A stretch of DNA of 64,000 nt from an uncultured Flavobacteriales bacterium (lineage in GTDB: Bacteria; Bacteroidota; Bacteroidia; Flavobacteriales_G; Salibacteraceae), in assembly GCA_937121175.1 (NCBI GenBank), contig CAKZKD010000001.1, forward strand, positions 1-64,000, read 5' to 3'. The translations under genes and the position numbers were made by a program. Every line of letters begins with the position of its first letter. Positions within the stretch are counted from its first letter, which is position 1. The notes under the pieces are model-generated. The model saw only the letters and a list, made by a program, of their open reading frames with translations, was not told where the DNA came from and ran no database searches. Below, in pieces: positions 1 to 6,484 of the stretch.

Positions 1-58
1 TAAATACGCTGAAAATCACAGCCGAGTGATTTACGACCGAGTGAGCGGAAATTGCTGG
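1..58 (-). other. end of a further cassette, cut by the window edge
   Basis: This stretch contains the short motif CCGAGTG twice (TCACAGCCGAGTG and TTACGACCGAGTG). The same motif recurs in the two non-coding cassettes at 3211-3460 and 5441-5690. It ends at the TAAC that opens the first attC-like site, so I infer that the cassette array continues beyond the window and that the next cassette is of the same non-coding kind. No gene is visible. Confidence 0.5.
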
Positions 59-261
59 TAACGCCCCGCAGCCAAGGCAAGTAGGGCAGAGGAAGTATGT
101 TGAGCGGCTGCAGCACCGCAGGTTCTCATCACTCTGATTGAGCGCGTGGGAAAAAACATACTGACCATTGTACTCACTTAGAAGCTAGGCTTAAAGGTTA
201 TTAAATTTCTATCGTTTCAAATATATAACAGGCCGCCCTATTTGCTTTGTGGCTGCTGTTA
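59..261 (-). repeat. attC-like site A (after the HEPN cassette gene)
   Basis: Imperfect palindrome. TAAC at 59-62 faces GTTA at 258-261. Inner box GCAGCC (68-73) pairs with GGCTGC (251-256). Between TAAC and the inner box the left arm has five unpaired bases and the right arm about one, like the unpaired central spacer of integron attC sites. Further in, GGCAAGTAGGGC pairs with GCCCTATTTGC with bulges. The stop codon of the adjacent gene lies inside the right outer box. Confidence 0.75.
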
Positions 262-1278
262 TTGCACGTTCTTTTTGTTCTCCCAGTAATATTTAAAATT
301 TAAATGGTCAATGTTGTTCGTAATTAAACTTCGTATTGAAGCTAACAATATTGCCAAAGCAAAAGCTGAATAGTCTGTGTATTCTTCGTTAAAGCCTTTA
401 AAATCGTGTCCATGTCTTGACGTGAAATCCATGTCTCCATGTATCAATCTAGAACGAAAATCATAGAGTTTGGTTAATTTCTTTTTGTATTCCTTCGGTT
501 TGCCAAGAACAATTGTGCTTTTCTCTTGTAATTGTTTCGCAACACCTGAATTTCCGACACAATAAATGGATTCAAGCCCCAGCATAATCCAGAATAAGGA
601 ATCCGTTTCAGATTGATGTATATCATCTTTTATTAAATAGGAATATGCGCTAATTGCTCGACTAGCCGCGGAATCACTTTTAATTGATAGGTTAATGTCA
701 AACTTGTTCGTCCAATCAAGAAAATCCGAAAAATTAACCGGTTGTAATTCTGGCCAACCGTAAATTGCACTTGCTTCATACGCGAAATCTCCAGAGTGAG
801 TGTAACTTCTTGTTCTACCAATCTGTTTTCCGTCTACGAACACTGCCGCTTTTAAAAATGAAATTGGGAACGCATAGCTAATATTTAAAAACAACGAAAG
901 CCTAAACAAATATGAATTAGCATAATGCAGGTAAATAAAGCCATCTTCATTATCATCTTCTACGGAAAAAACAGTGAGGCTGAGAATTAAAAAATCATGA
1001 ATGTAAAAAGTGGGTTCCACACCAGTTTTTTCTATCATTTCATTAGCGCGCTCATCCTCCTCGTTGACGAATTCAAAATTTATCGAAAGAAGTCTTTTAT
1101 AATTAGGAATCTCACACTTGTCTAGTAAATGAAGAAAACGTTCATCATTCTTATAATTATTAATTTCTTTTTTAAATTTTTCAAACTCGTCATAGCAGGC
1201 TTGAATTTCAGGAAGTGAGTTGTAATCCCTTACAGGAATATAAACTTCGATTCTCTCGGTATCTTCTTTAGGTTTCAT
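259..1278 (-). CDS. HEPN-domain (ApeA-like) protein, cassette gene
   Basis: A 339-residue soluble protein. The C-terminal third carries what looks like an ApeA-type HEPN domain: helices around residues 215-320 with the RX4H signature in RSRLIHG (near residue 278), preceded by the LFWIMLGLESIY segment common in this group. The N-terminal two thirds resemble the variable sensor half of such proteins, but I recognise no named domain there. HEPN domains are often metal-independent RNases in defence or toxin systems; a defence role here is inference. It is the only gene between attC-like sites A and B, and its TAA stop overlaps site A, so gene and site are fused tightly. Start is the ATG 66 bases inside the cassette. 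Confidence 0.7.
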   Translation of the reverse strand: MKPKEDTERIEVYIPVRDYNSLPEIQACYDEFEKFKKEINNYKNDERFLHLLDKCEIPNYKRLLSINFEFVNEEDERANEMIEKTGVEPTFYIHDFLILSLTVFSVEDDNEDGFIYLHYANSYLFRLSLFLNISYAFPISFLKAAVFVDGKQIGRTRSYTHSGDFAYEASAIYGWPELQPVNFSDFLDWTNKFDINLSIKSDSAASRAISAYSYLIKDDIHQSETDSLFWIMLGLESIYCVGNSGVAKQLQEKSTIVLGKPKEYKKKLTKLYDFRSRLIHGDMDFTSRHGHDFKGFNEEYTDYSAFALAILLASIRSLITNNIDHLNFKYYWENKKNVQ

Positions 1279-1343
1279 TAACCTCTAAATTACAATTTGC
1301 AGAAGGTTTGATTTCTTAACATGAACGAAAAAAGAATGTGCCA

Positions 1344-1470
1344 TAACGCCCCGTGGCCAAGGCATGTGCGGGATTAAAAAGTTGGACTTTGGATTTCATT
1401 CTATCGTTTGTTCGAGGTATTTCGTTTCAAATTTATACTATCGCTAGCATTTGCCTTGTGGCCACTGTTA
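1344..1470 (-). repeat. attC-like site B
   Basis: A short site (127 bp). TAAC at 1344-1347 faces GTTA at 1467-1470. Inner box GTGGCC (1353-1358) pairs with GGCCAC (1460-1465). The left outer box belongs to the HEPN cassette (GTGCCATAAC, the complement of GTTATTGCAC at 258 apart from a one-base displacement). The right outer box belongs to the next cassette (GTTATGTGC). Confidence 0.75.
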
Positions 1471-1477
1471 TGTGCTT

Positions 1478-1927
1478 TTAATTAATCGTTAAGACTCCTT
1501 TCTTTATCTTATAACTTATCAGGTTTCTACTGTCTACATTTTCTCCATTCAATTGACCTGTTGTCCAATCTTCAAGAGTCATAAAAATTGCAAGTAACTG
1601 TGCGTCCAGTTCCTTATTAGTTTTTACAGAAACTTTCCATTCTAATGGCTCACCTTTACAGTTTATGTAAACTCCAAACATTCCTTTCGCTTTAAATTTG
1701 GGGTGTGATTTTAGATATTCTGCTTCATTAAGCAACTTTTGGATTTCTAGCTTATTAAGACTGCATTCAGCTTTTTTTTGCCCTTCGAAGCTGTTAAATA
1801 ATCCGAACACACGATTATGGTCACAAATTCCTTCAACATTCTCCTTCATTTCTACCGTGGCGATAAACTGGGCGGAAAGGATTGAGGTTGAGAATAGAAT
1901 TATTGCAGATATTATTACTTTTTTCAT
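1478..1927 (-). CDS. secreted protein with TonB C-terminal-like fold, cassette gene
   Basis: 149 residues with a clear signal peptide (MKKVIISAIILFSTSILSAQ). Residues 85-145 contain a pattern seen in TonB C-terminal or energy-transducer-like domains: a VYINCKGEP strand-turn, an alternating helix, then a W..GQLNGENV turn and a final strand ending KIKKGVL. There is no membrane anchor or proline-rich linker, so it is not a classical TonB; I infer a periplasmic or exported protein of unknown role. It overlaps the preceding gene by four bases (ATGA at 1924-1927), so the two are translationally coupled within one cassette. Confidence 0.55.
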   Translation of the reverse strand: MKKVIISAIILFSTSILSAQFIATVEMKENVEGICDHNRVFGLFNSFEGQKKAECSLNKLEIQKLLNEAEYLKSHPKFKAKGMFGVYINCKGEPLEWKVSVKTNKELDAQLLAIFMTLEDWTTGQLNGENVDSRNLISYKIKKGVLTIN

Positions 1928-2232
1928 TGTTTTATTTTTAGATTTTCTATTTGAGGGTATCTGACTAATTCCGAGAAGTCAACTTTCCAAAAATCCAATT
2001 CAAACAGATTTCCAGCTTTATCTGAAGTCAACTCTATATCGACTAAAACTCCGTCTTTATCAGTGAAAACTGCTGCGGCAATTTGATTGACTCTGTTTTC
2101 TTTTTTGGTTAAATCAAATTTTATGGAGCCCATTCCTCCATCTTTCAGGTCGACGACCAATTCAGGAATTTCCAGATTTGGTCCTGCCAGAAATCGTATT
2201 AATTTTTTTTCGTTCTCTCGGATTGGTCTCAT
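1924..2232 (-). CDS. DUF6984-like small protein, cassette gene
   Basis: 102 residues, soluble, without signal peptide. The opening MRPIRENEKKLIRFL and the central LKDGGMGSIKF segment match what I recall of the DUF6984 family, small proteins of unknown function frequent in Bacteroidota and often in cassette-like settings. It is the first gene of a two-gene cassette and overlaps the start of the TonB-C-like gene by four bases. Twelve bases separate its ATG from the TAAC of site C, leaving no room for a promoter inside the cassette, so it is presumably read from upstream. Confidence 0.55.
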   Translation of the reverse strand: MRPIRENEKKLIRFLAGPNLEIPELVVDLKDGGMGSIKFDLTKKENRVNQIAAAVFTDKDGVLVDIELTSDKAGNLFELDFWKVDFSELVRYPQIENLKIKQ

Positions 2233-2244
2233 CTTAATTGCACA

Positions 2245-2452
2245 TAACGCCCCGCCGCTAAGGTAAGTGCGGGATACATGCTTTTGGGCGCGTGGGCAAA
2301 ATATTCATTCCTATTGCACTCTGATTGAGTGCGGCTGGAACCAAACACCAAAAGCATGCGAGCCGAAGACTTGGGTTTAACAAATAGGTTTATTCGTGGC
2401 ATTTCGTTTCAAATTTAATCAACTGCTAGCATTTTCCTTTTAGCGGCTGTTA
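2245..2452 (-). repeat. attC-like site C
   Basis: TAAC at 2245-2248 faces GTTA at 2449-2452 (208 bp). The inner box is different from its neighbours, GCCGCT (2254-2259), and its partner has changed to match, AGCGGC (2442-2447). This is direct covariation support for a folded site. Confidence 0.75.
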
Positions 2453-2494
2453 GCAAACGTATTGATTGGATTCTGACTTTAGTTTCGTTCAATT

Positions 2495-3025
2495 TTAGTT
2501 AGCTTTAATTCCTGATAATTTTCTAAATCTCCCGTTAGCGTCTCCGTCACTGATAAGAAACTTGGAATTAGACTTACTCCATTCAGAAAGAGTGTCATCG
2601 TAAACAAATACCGTATTTGCTATAATGAATGCGTTGCTTGGATTAGCTTCGTTTTTTTTAAAGAAGAAGATATACCACCAGTGCCTATCTCCATCAAGCC
2701 AATCATTATAACTTGATGCTTCCTTTTTATTATAAATGTGACCAACCACAGTATAATCTAATTCATTGTCCTCATCGACAGCTCGTCTACTGCCTGTAAT
2801 AAGAATTTTATCCCACTCAAAACAAGTTATTGTTTCACTTAGGTCTATCGTATCCAAATTCTGGTTTCTAAAGGAATTTTCAACCTTTTCCAGACAGAGA
2901 GTAGAGCCTTTTTCGGAAAGTCCGTCAACTGAAGCCCACCAAAAGATAAAAAAGCAAAAAACAGCTAATAACATAATTATTGGAATCGTTGCAACGAAAT
3001 AAACTATCGAGTCGAATATTTTCAT
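2495..3025 (-). CDS. small membrane-anchored protein, cassette gene
   Basis: 176 residues. One strong N-terminal membrane segment (about residues 8-30, IVYFVATIPIIMLLAVFCFFIFWW), then a soluble, probably extracytoplasmic domain with several Trp and Asp residues. I do not recognise a family. The gene is flanked by a ten-base inverted repeat unique to this cassette (GTTAGCAAAC at 2449 and GTTTGCTAAC at 3032). The ATG is seven bases from that repeat. Confidence 0.6.
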   Translation of the reverse strand: MKIFDSIVYFVATIPIIMLLAVFCFFIFWWASVDGLSEKGSTLCLEKVENSFRNQNLDTIDLSETITCFEWDKILITGSRRAVDEDNELDYTVVGHIYNKKEASSYNDWLDGDRHWWYIFFFKKNEANPSNAFIIANTVFVYDDTLSEWSKSNSKFLISDGDANGRFRKLSGIKAN

Positions 3026-3037
3026 CGGAATGTTTGC

Positions 3038-3210
3038 TAACGCCCCGCGGCCAAGGCAAGTTGTGGTTGGGAGGAAGCGGCAGTCATTTTCTCAAAAAAT
3101 GACAGAGCGACTGACCCTTTCACAAACTTACAAGTGAGACATTTGGGGTTGTTCATGGCACTAAAGTAAGGCAAACAACTCAATAACTATTTGCCTTTTG
3201 GCCGCTGTTA
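3038..3210 (-). repeat. attC-like site D (identical in kind to site H)
   Basis: TAAC at 3038-3041 faces GTTA at 3207-3210. Inner box GCGGCC (3047-3052) pairs with GGCCGC (3200-3205). An additional internal hairpin is present (TCATTTT and AAAATGA around 3090-3108). Site and neighbouring cassette together are repeated at 5271-5705. Confidence 0.75.
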
Positions 3211-3460
3211 CTCGCTGCCCCCAAGCATCCGAGTATATCAACAGAGTAAATACCCGGCTTTTCACAACCGAGTGTAAAAATGTCGGACTTGCAGAATGGT
3301 TCAGAGCCATTTTTCCTACCAACCAAAAAATGGCGACTACACAAAAGTTTCGAACTTAGTTCTTTAGAGAGATGGAGAGTTAGCTTTTCACAACTGAGTA
3401 AATAACGAGATTTTCACATCCGAGTTATTTTTCACAAGATTGACTTGGGGGATAGCTAGT
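3211..3460 (-). other. cassette without a convincing gene, copy 1
   Basis: About 250 bases lying between attC-like sites with no ORF that has a start codon. Its ends are complementary: GTTACT (3207-3212) with AGTAAC (3458-3463), and CCCCCAAG with CTTGGGGG further in. The motif TTTTCACAnCCGAGT recurs three to four times. A second copy at 5441-5690 differs at about ten positions. Possibilities are a non-coding RNA, a promoter-carrying cassette, or a decayed gene. Confidence 0.6.
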
Positions 3461-3667
3461 AACGCCCCGTGGCCAAGGCAAGTGCGGGGCAGCGATTTTG
3501 GGTGCGGCTGGAAAAATCTTCACTTCTATTGAGTTCTGATTGAGCGCGTTGGCAACCAACCACCAAAATTGCAGAATAATTAAACTTAACGTTATTTCTA
3601 TCGTTTATTCGAGGCATTTCGTTTCAAATTTACACTATCGCCAGCATTTGCCTTTTGGCCACTGTTA
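3460..3667 (-). repeat. attC-like site F
   Basis: TAAC at 3460-3463 faces GTTA at 3664-3667 (208 bp). Inner box GTGGCC (3469-3474) pairs with GGCCAC (3657-3662). The outer boxes differ on the two sides, as they belong to two different cassettes. Confidence 0.75.
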
Positions 3668-3707
3668 GCAAACGTTTATTAATCTTCGAAAGATTGGGAT
3701 TGTTCGT

Positions 3708-4267
3708 TTAAGCCCAGACAAATTTTTTATTTTTCTTAATTCGATTCATTTTCATCAGTTTAATCAATGGCTCCCATTCCCATGAGCGGATGTTAATTTG
3801 TATCCTTTCTTGCGACATCCAAAGTAATAATTGACGGGATGTGTCCATCGTAGCAAACAACATTTTATATTGATTAACTTCTTGCCAGCTATAAAGTCTA
3901 GCTGATTTTTCATTGAAGAAATTATTAACTATTATCTCCTTTTCAGAAATCCGTACTACTTTCAATCTAGACAAACCGATTAATACTAATAAACCACCAG
4001 ATAAAAGAAATAAGAATCCTTCTATCAATAATTCCGCAAGCAAATGGAATAGCCCCATGCTTGTGAATACAAACGCAGCCATGAAAAATAACATTCCACG
4101 CATATGTGTGTACCTTTTGTCAATCGTCAGTTTTATTTTATGTTGAGGAATGGTGTTTTTAAAATCTTCCTTGTGCTTTTCATAATTCTTTCGTCCAAAA
4201 TGATTCGCAACTAGCACTATAGTCAAAGCGATTATAAAGAACATTAGATTATAGGAGAGGTCTGTCA
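3708..4267 (-). CDS. membrane protein with PH-like cytoplasmic part, cassette gene
   Basis: About 186 residues from the chosen start MTDLSYNLMFF. A longer reading would start inside attC-like site G at 4322 and is unlikely. Three membrane segments are visible: residues 5-23, 56-76 and 80-100. After them comes a soluble domain with the strand pattern VVRISEKEIIVNN ... RLYSWQEVNQYK, which resembles bacterial PH-like domains of YcxB/YdbT-type proteins; that assignment is tentative. It is the only gene in its cassette, flanked by the inverted repeat GTTAGCAAAC (3664) and GTTTGCTAAC (4277). Confidence 0.6.
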
Positions 4268-4282
4268 TTGGGTAATGTTTGC

Positions 4283-4407
4283 TAACGCCCCGCAGCCATG
4301 AGTAGTAGGCCTCTCGTGGCACACTCTTCGGAACTCGGGTTTGGGTTATTAAATTTCATTCGTTTCAAAATTAAACAACACGGCCTATTACTCATTTGGG
4401 TGCTGTT
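4283..4407 (-). repeat. attC-like site G, diverged arms
   Basis: TAAC at 4283-4286 faces GTTA at 4404-4407. Inner box GCAGCC (4292-4297) meets GGGTGC (4398-4403) with one mismatch. The deeper arm is unlike the other sites but still pairs with itself: GAGTAGTAGGCC (4300-4311) with GGCCTATTACTC (4382-4393). This keeps structure while changing sequence. Confidence 0.75.
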
Positions 4408-4419
4408 AGGCCTTGTTCA

Positions 4420-5244
4420 TTAAACAACTTTATTCATATCAACAGGATAACCAGATTTCCGTAATTCTTTCGCTAAATCTAGCTTCCATTCAATTTCATG
4501 CGAAATGTAGACTACACCTGAAATGTCATTTGGCGTTTCGACCTCTCCTTTCACAATAGCGGCTACTCTTTTTCTTCCAATCTTTCCGATTAAGAATCCA
4601 TGCTCAAATACTACGTTTTGACGAGCTCTGTCTTGAAGATTTGGGCTTTTCGTTTTCTTGGCGCCGATATCACATGGAGTATATAGTACAACTCCAAATC
4701 CAACATCTGAATTACTTTCAATTTTCTCGATGATTGTTTGTCCCGAACTCGCTTGTTCGTGCAATATAATTGGTTTAAACCCCAGATCAGAAATGAACCT
4801 TGCAACTTCGGTTTTTAGTAAATCATCATGCCCATGAACAATGAAAACCTTCTCCATATCCAAAGAGTTATTCTCCACATTTGTTCTTGATTTCTCTTTC
4901 GATTGGATAAGGTCAGCTTTTAAATCAAGCTTCTCCAAAGCATGAACTTTGTTTTTAATTTTCTTTTTTAGTTTTTCAATTGGGTCTTCCATTCTTTCCC
5001 CAGTTGGTATAATGCCTTCCCAAATTCCGAATTGTTCATACTCTTTTCTGTATTCGTTATTTGGTTCATTGAAAGACTGTTTTAGTAGTTCTCGATTATA
5101 GTCATGCCACTTACAAAAATCATCTTCCAGTTCATCTAATTCTGGGTATGTCCTAATTTGCCTACTTAATAGTTCCTTGCCGAGGTCAATTCGGGTGTTA
5201 AGTTTTTCTTTAAAGGCTTGCTGCGAAATTTTTAATTCAGTCAT
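4420..5244 (-). CDS. TIR-like nucleotide-binding protein (PF10137-type), cassette gene
   Basis: About 274 residues from MTELKISQQAF; the longer frame would start inside attC-like site H. Residues 130-270 match the predicted nucleotide-binding, TIR-like family: VFIVHGHDD opening strand and loop, an arrangement of LHEQASSGQTIIEKIE, then VLYTPCDIGA and RARQNVVFEHGFLIGKIGR. The first 125 residues are helical and charged, without a named domain. Members of this family act as NAD-cleaving or nucleotide-sensing effectors in antiviral systems; that role is inference here. It is the only gene of its cassette, flanked by GTTAGGCC (4404) and GGCCTAAC (5264). Confidence 0.8.
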   Translation of the reverse strand: MTELKISQQAFKEKLNTRIDLGKELLSRQIRTYPELDELEDDFCKWHDYNRELLKQSFNEPNNEYRKEYEQFGIWEGIIPTGERMEDPIEKLKKKIKNKVHALEKLDLKADLIQSKEKSRTNVENNSLDMEKVFIVHGHDDLLKTEVARFISDLGFKPIILHEQASSGQTIIEKIESNSDVGFGVVLYTPCDIGAKKTKSPNLQDRARQNVVFEHGFLIGKIGRKRVAAIVKGEVETPNDISGVVYISHEIEWKLDLAKELRKSGYPVDMNKVV

Positions 5245-5267
5245 TTGGTAATCTTTGGAATATGGCC

Positions 5268-5440
5268 TAACGCCCCGCGGCCAAGGCAAGTTGTGGTTGG
5301 GAGGAAGCGGCAGTCATTTTCTCAAAAAATGACAGAGCGACTGACCCTTTCACAAACTTACAAGTGAGACATTTGGGGTTGTTCATGGCACTAAAGTAAG
5401 GCAAACAACTCAATAACTATTTGCCTTTTGGCCGCTGTTA
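5268..5440 (-). repeat. attC-like site H
   Basis: TAAC at 5268-5271 faces GTTA at 5437-5440. Inner box GCGGCC (5277-5282) pairs with GGCCGC (5430-5435). From the first C onwards it matches site D essentially base for base, while the outer left box differs (GGCCTAAC against GTTTGCTAAC). That boundary is exactly what cassette exchange at the TAAC/GTTA box would produce. Confidence 0.75.
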
Positions 5441-5690
5441 CTCGCTGCCCCCAAGCATCCGAGTATATCAACAGAGTAAATACCCAGCTTTTCACGACCG
5501 AGTGTAAAAGTGTCGGACTTGCAGAATGTTTCAGAGCCATTTTTCCTACCAACCAAAAAATGGTGACTGCACAAAAGTTTCGAACTTAGTTCTTTAGAGA
5601 GATTGAGAGTTAGCTTTTCACAACTGAGTAAATAACCAGATTTTCCCATCCGAGTTATTTTTCACAAGATTGACTTGGGGGATAGCTAGT
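5441..5690 (-). other. cassette without a convincing gene, copy 2
   Basis: Near-identical to 3211-3460, with about ten substitutions. An open frame of 79 codons (5410-5649) exists on the minus strand here, but its start codon is a stop in copy 1. Nearly all differences between the copies would change the amino acid, so there is no sign of selection on protein. The ends pair as GTTACT (5437) and AGTAAC (5688). Confidence 0.6.
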
Positions 5691-5884
5691 AACGCCCCGT
5701 GGCCAAGGTAAGTAGGGCTGTGGAGGCAAATTGTGTGTAGGCCAAAAAAACACCGCGTACTGATTGAGCGGGCGGGGAAAATTTGCCGACCATGCAGAGG
5801 CCTTGGAATTTTAACTTTCGGTTCATAAATAACTATCGTTCCAAATATAGCACAAACGCCCTATTTGCCTTTTGGCCACTGTTA
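5690..5884 (-). repeat. attC-like site J (nearest the recombinase)
   Basis: TAAC at 5690-5693 faces GTTA at 5881-5884. Inner box GTGGCC (5699-5704) pairs with GGCCAC (5874-5879). The deeper arm AGTAGGGC pairs with GCCCTATTTGCC. The stop codon of the adjacent gene (5888-5890) lies inside the extended outer box TAATGCTAAC. Confidence 0.75.
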
Positions 5885-5887
5885 GCA

Positions 5888-6421
5888 TTAGTCCGTTTTA
5901 TTTTCACAGTAGTCAACCCATTTATATAAAAGCTTCATATTCAAGTTCAACGAATCTCCAAATTCTCTGTGTTCAGCGTTGAAGCTCATATCATATAAAG
6001 TATCCGAATTACTTAAAATAAGCATGTGTTGAGCTGCTCCATCATGGATAATCACATCTTCGGGATATATTGGTAATTCAGGTCTAATTGAAAGAATATT
6101 AGTAGAATCTAAGAATTTGAAAATAGCTTCTTGGCAGGTCTTGTTCTCAGTTTTTTGAACTTTTACTTTTGCTTTATTGGAAAGGTAATATTCTGTAATT
6201 ACAGAATTCGAGAGGGTCATGAATTTTAAACTTGAACCAAGGTAATATTTGACATAGACTACCGAATCTCGGGTTAATCCAAGTTCTGCAATACTTTCAT
6301 CAATTTTATCATAAGACTTTCTCATGTTTCTATAATAATTCCGGTCCTTTAAAGAACTGTGACACCCTGATATGAATATCCCAAAAGAAAAACTAGTTAT
6401 TAATAAAGCAATTGATTTCAC
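5888..6421 (-). CDS. lipoprotein of unknown function, cassette gene next to the recombinase
   Basis: About 177 residues from a GTG start that gives a clean lipoprotein signal, MKSIALLITSFSFGIFISGC. The longer ATG reading at 6475 would begin outside the cassette, in the recombinase 3' flank. The mature part is soluble and about 155 residues; I recognise no family. The gene is flanked by the inverted repeat GTTAGCATTA (5881) and TAATGCTAAC (6437). As the cassette closest to the recombinase it would be the most recently inserted one by analogy with integrons. Confidence 0.65.
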   Translation of the reverse strand: MKSIALLITSFSFGIFISGCHSSLKDRNYYRNMRKSYDKIDESIAELGLTRDSVVYVKYYLGSSLKFMTLSNSVITEYYLSNKAKVKVQKTENKTCQEAIFKFLDSTNILSIRPELPIYPEDVIIHDGAAQHMLILSNSDTLYDMSFNAEHREFGDSLNLNMKLLYKWVDYCENKTD

Positions 6422-6439
6422 TTGATGTGCGAGGATTAA

Positions 6440-6484
6440 TGCTAACTCGTTATATAACACACCAAATCTACGCATATCAACCGC
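6440..6484 (-). other. candidate attI-like insertion site
   Basis: This is the gap between the recombinase stop and the first cassette. It has a perfect ten-base palindrome GTTATATAAC (6449-6458) three bases from the cassette boundary TAATGCTAAC (6437-6446). No full attC-like arm is present on the recombinase side, so the array ends here and the short palindrome is the natural candidate for the primary site. Inference from position and symmetry only. Confidence 0.4.

Noticed and set aside
3913-4146. Plus-strand ORF within the cassette membrane protein
   Set aside because: Antisense shadow of the minus-strand gene; no start signal and low-complexity composition.
4277-5289. Longer starts of cassette genes at 4322, 5289 and 6475
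   Set aside because: They would begin inside the recombination sites or outside the cassette; internal starts give sensible N-termini, including a lipoprotein signal for the third.
5410-5649. 79-codon ORF across the second empty cassette
   Set aside because: The same frame in the first copy has a stop at the start codon, the differences between copies are almost all amino-acid changing, and the ORF runs into the palindromic site. No sign of selection as protein.
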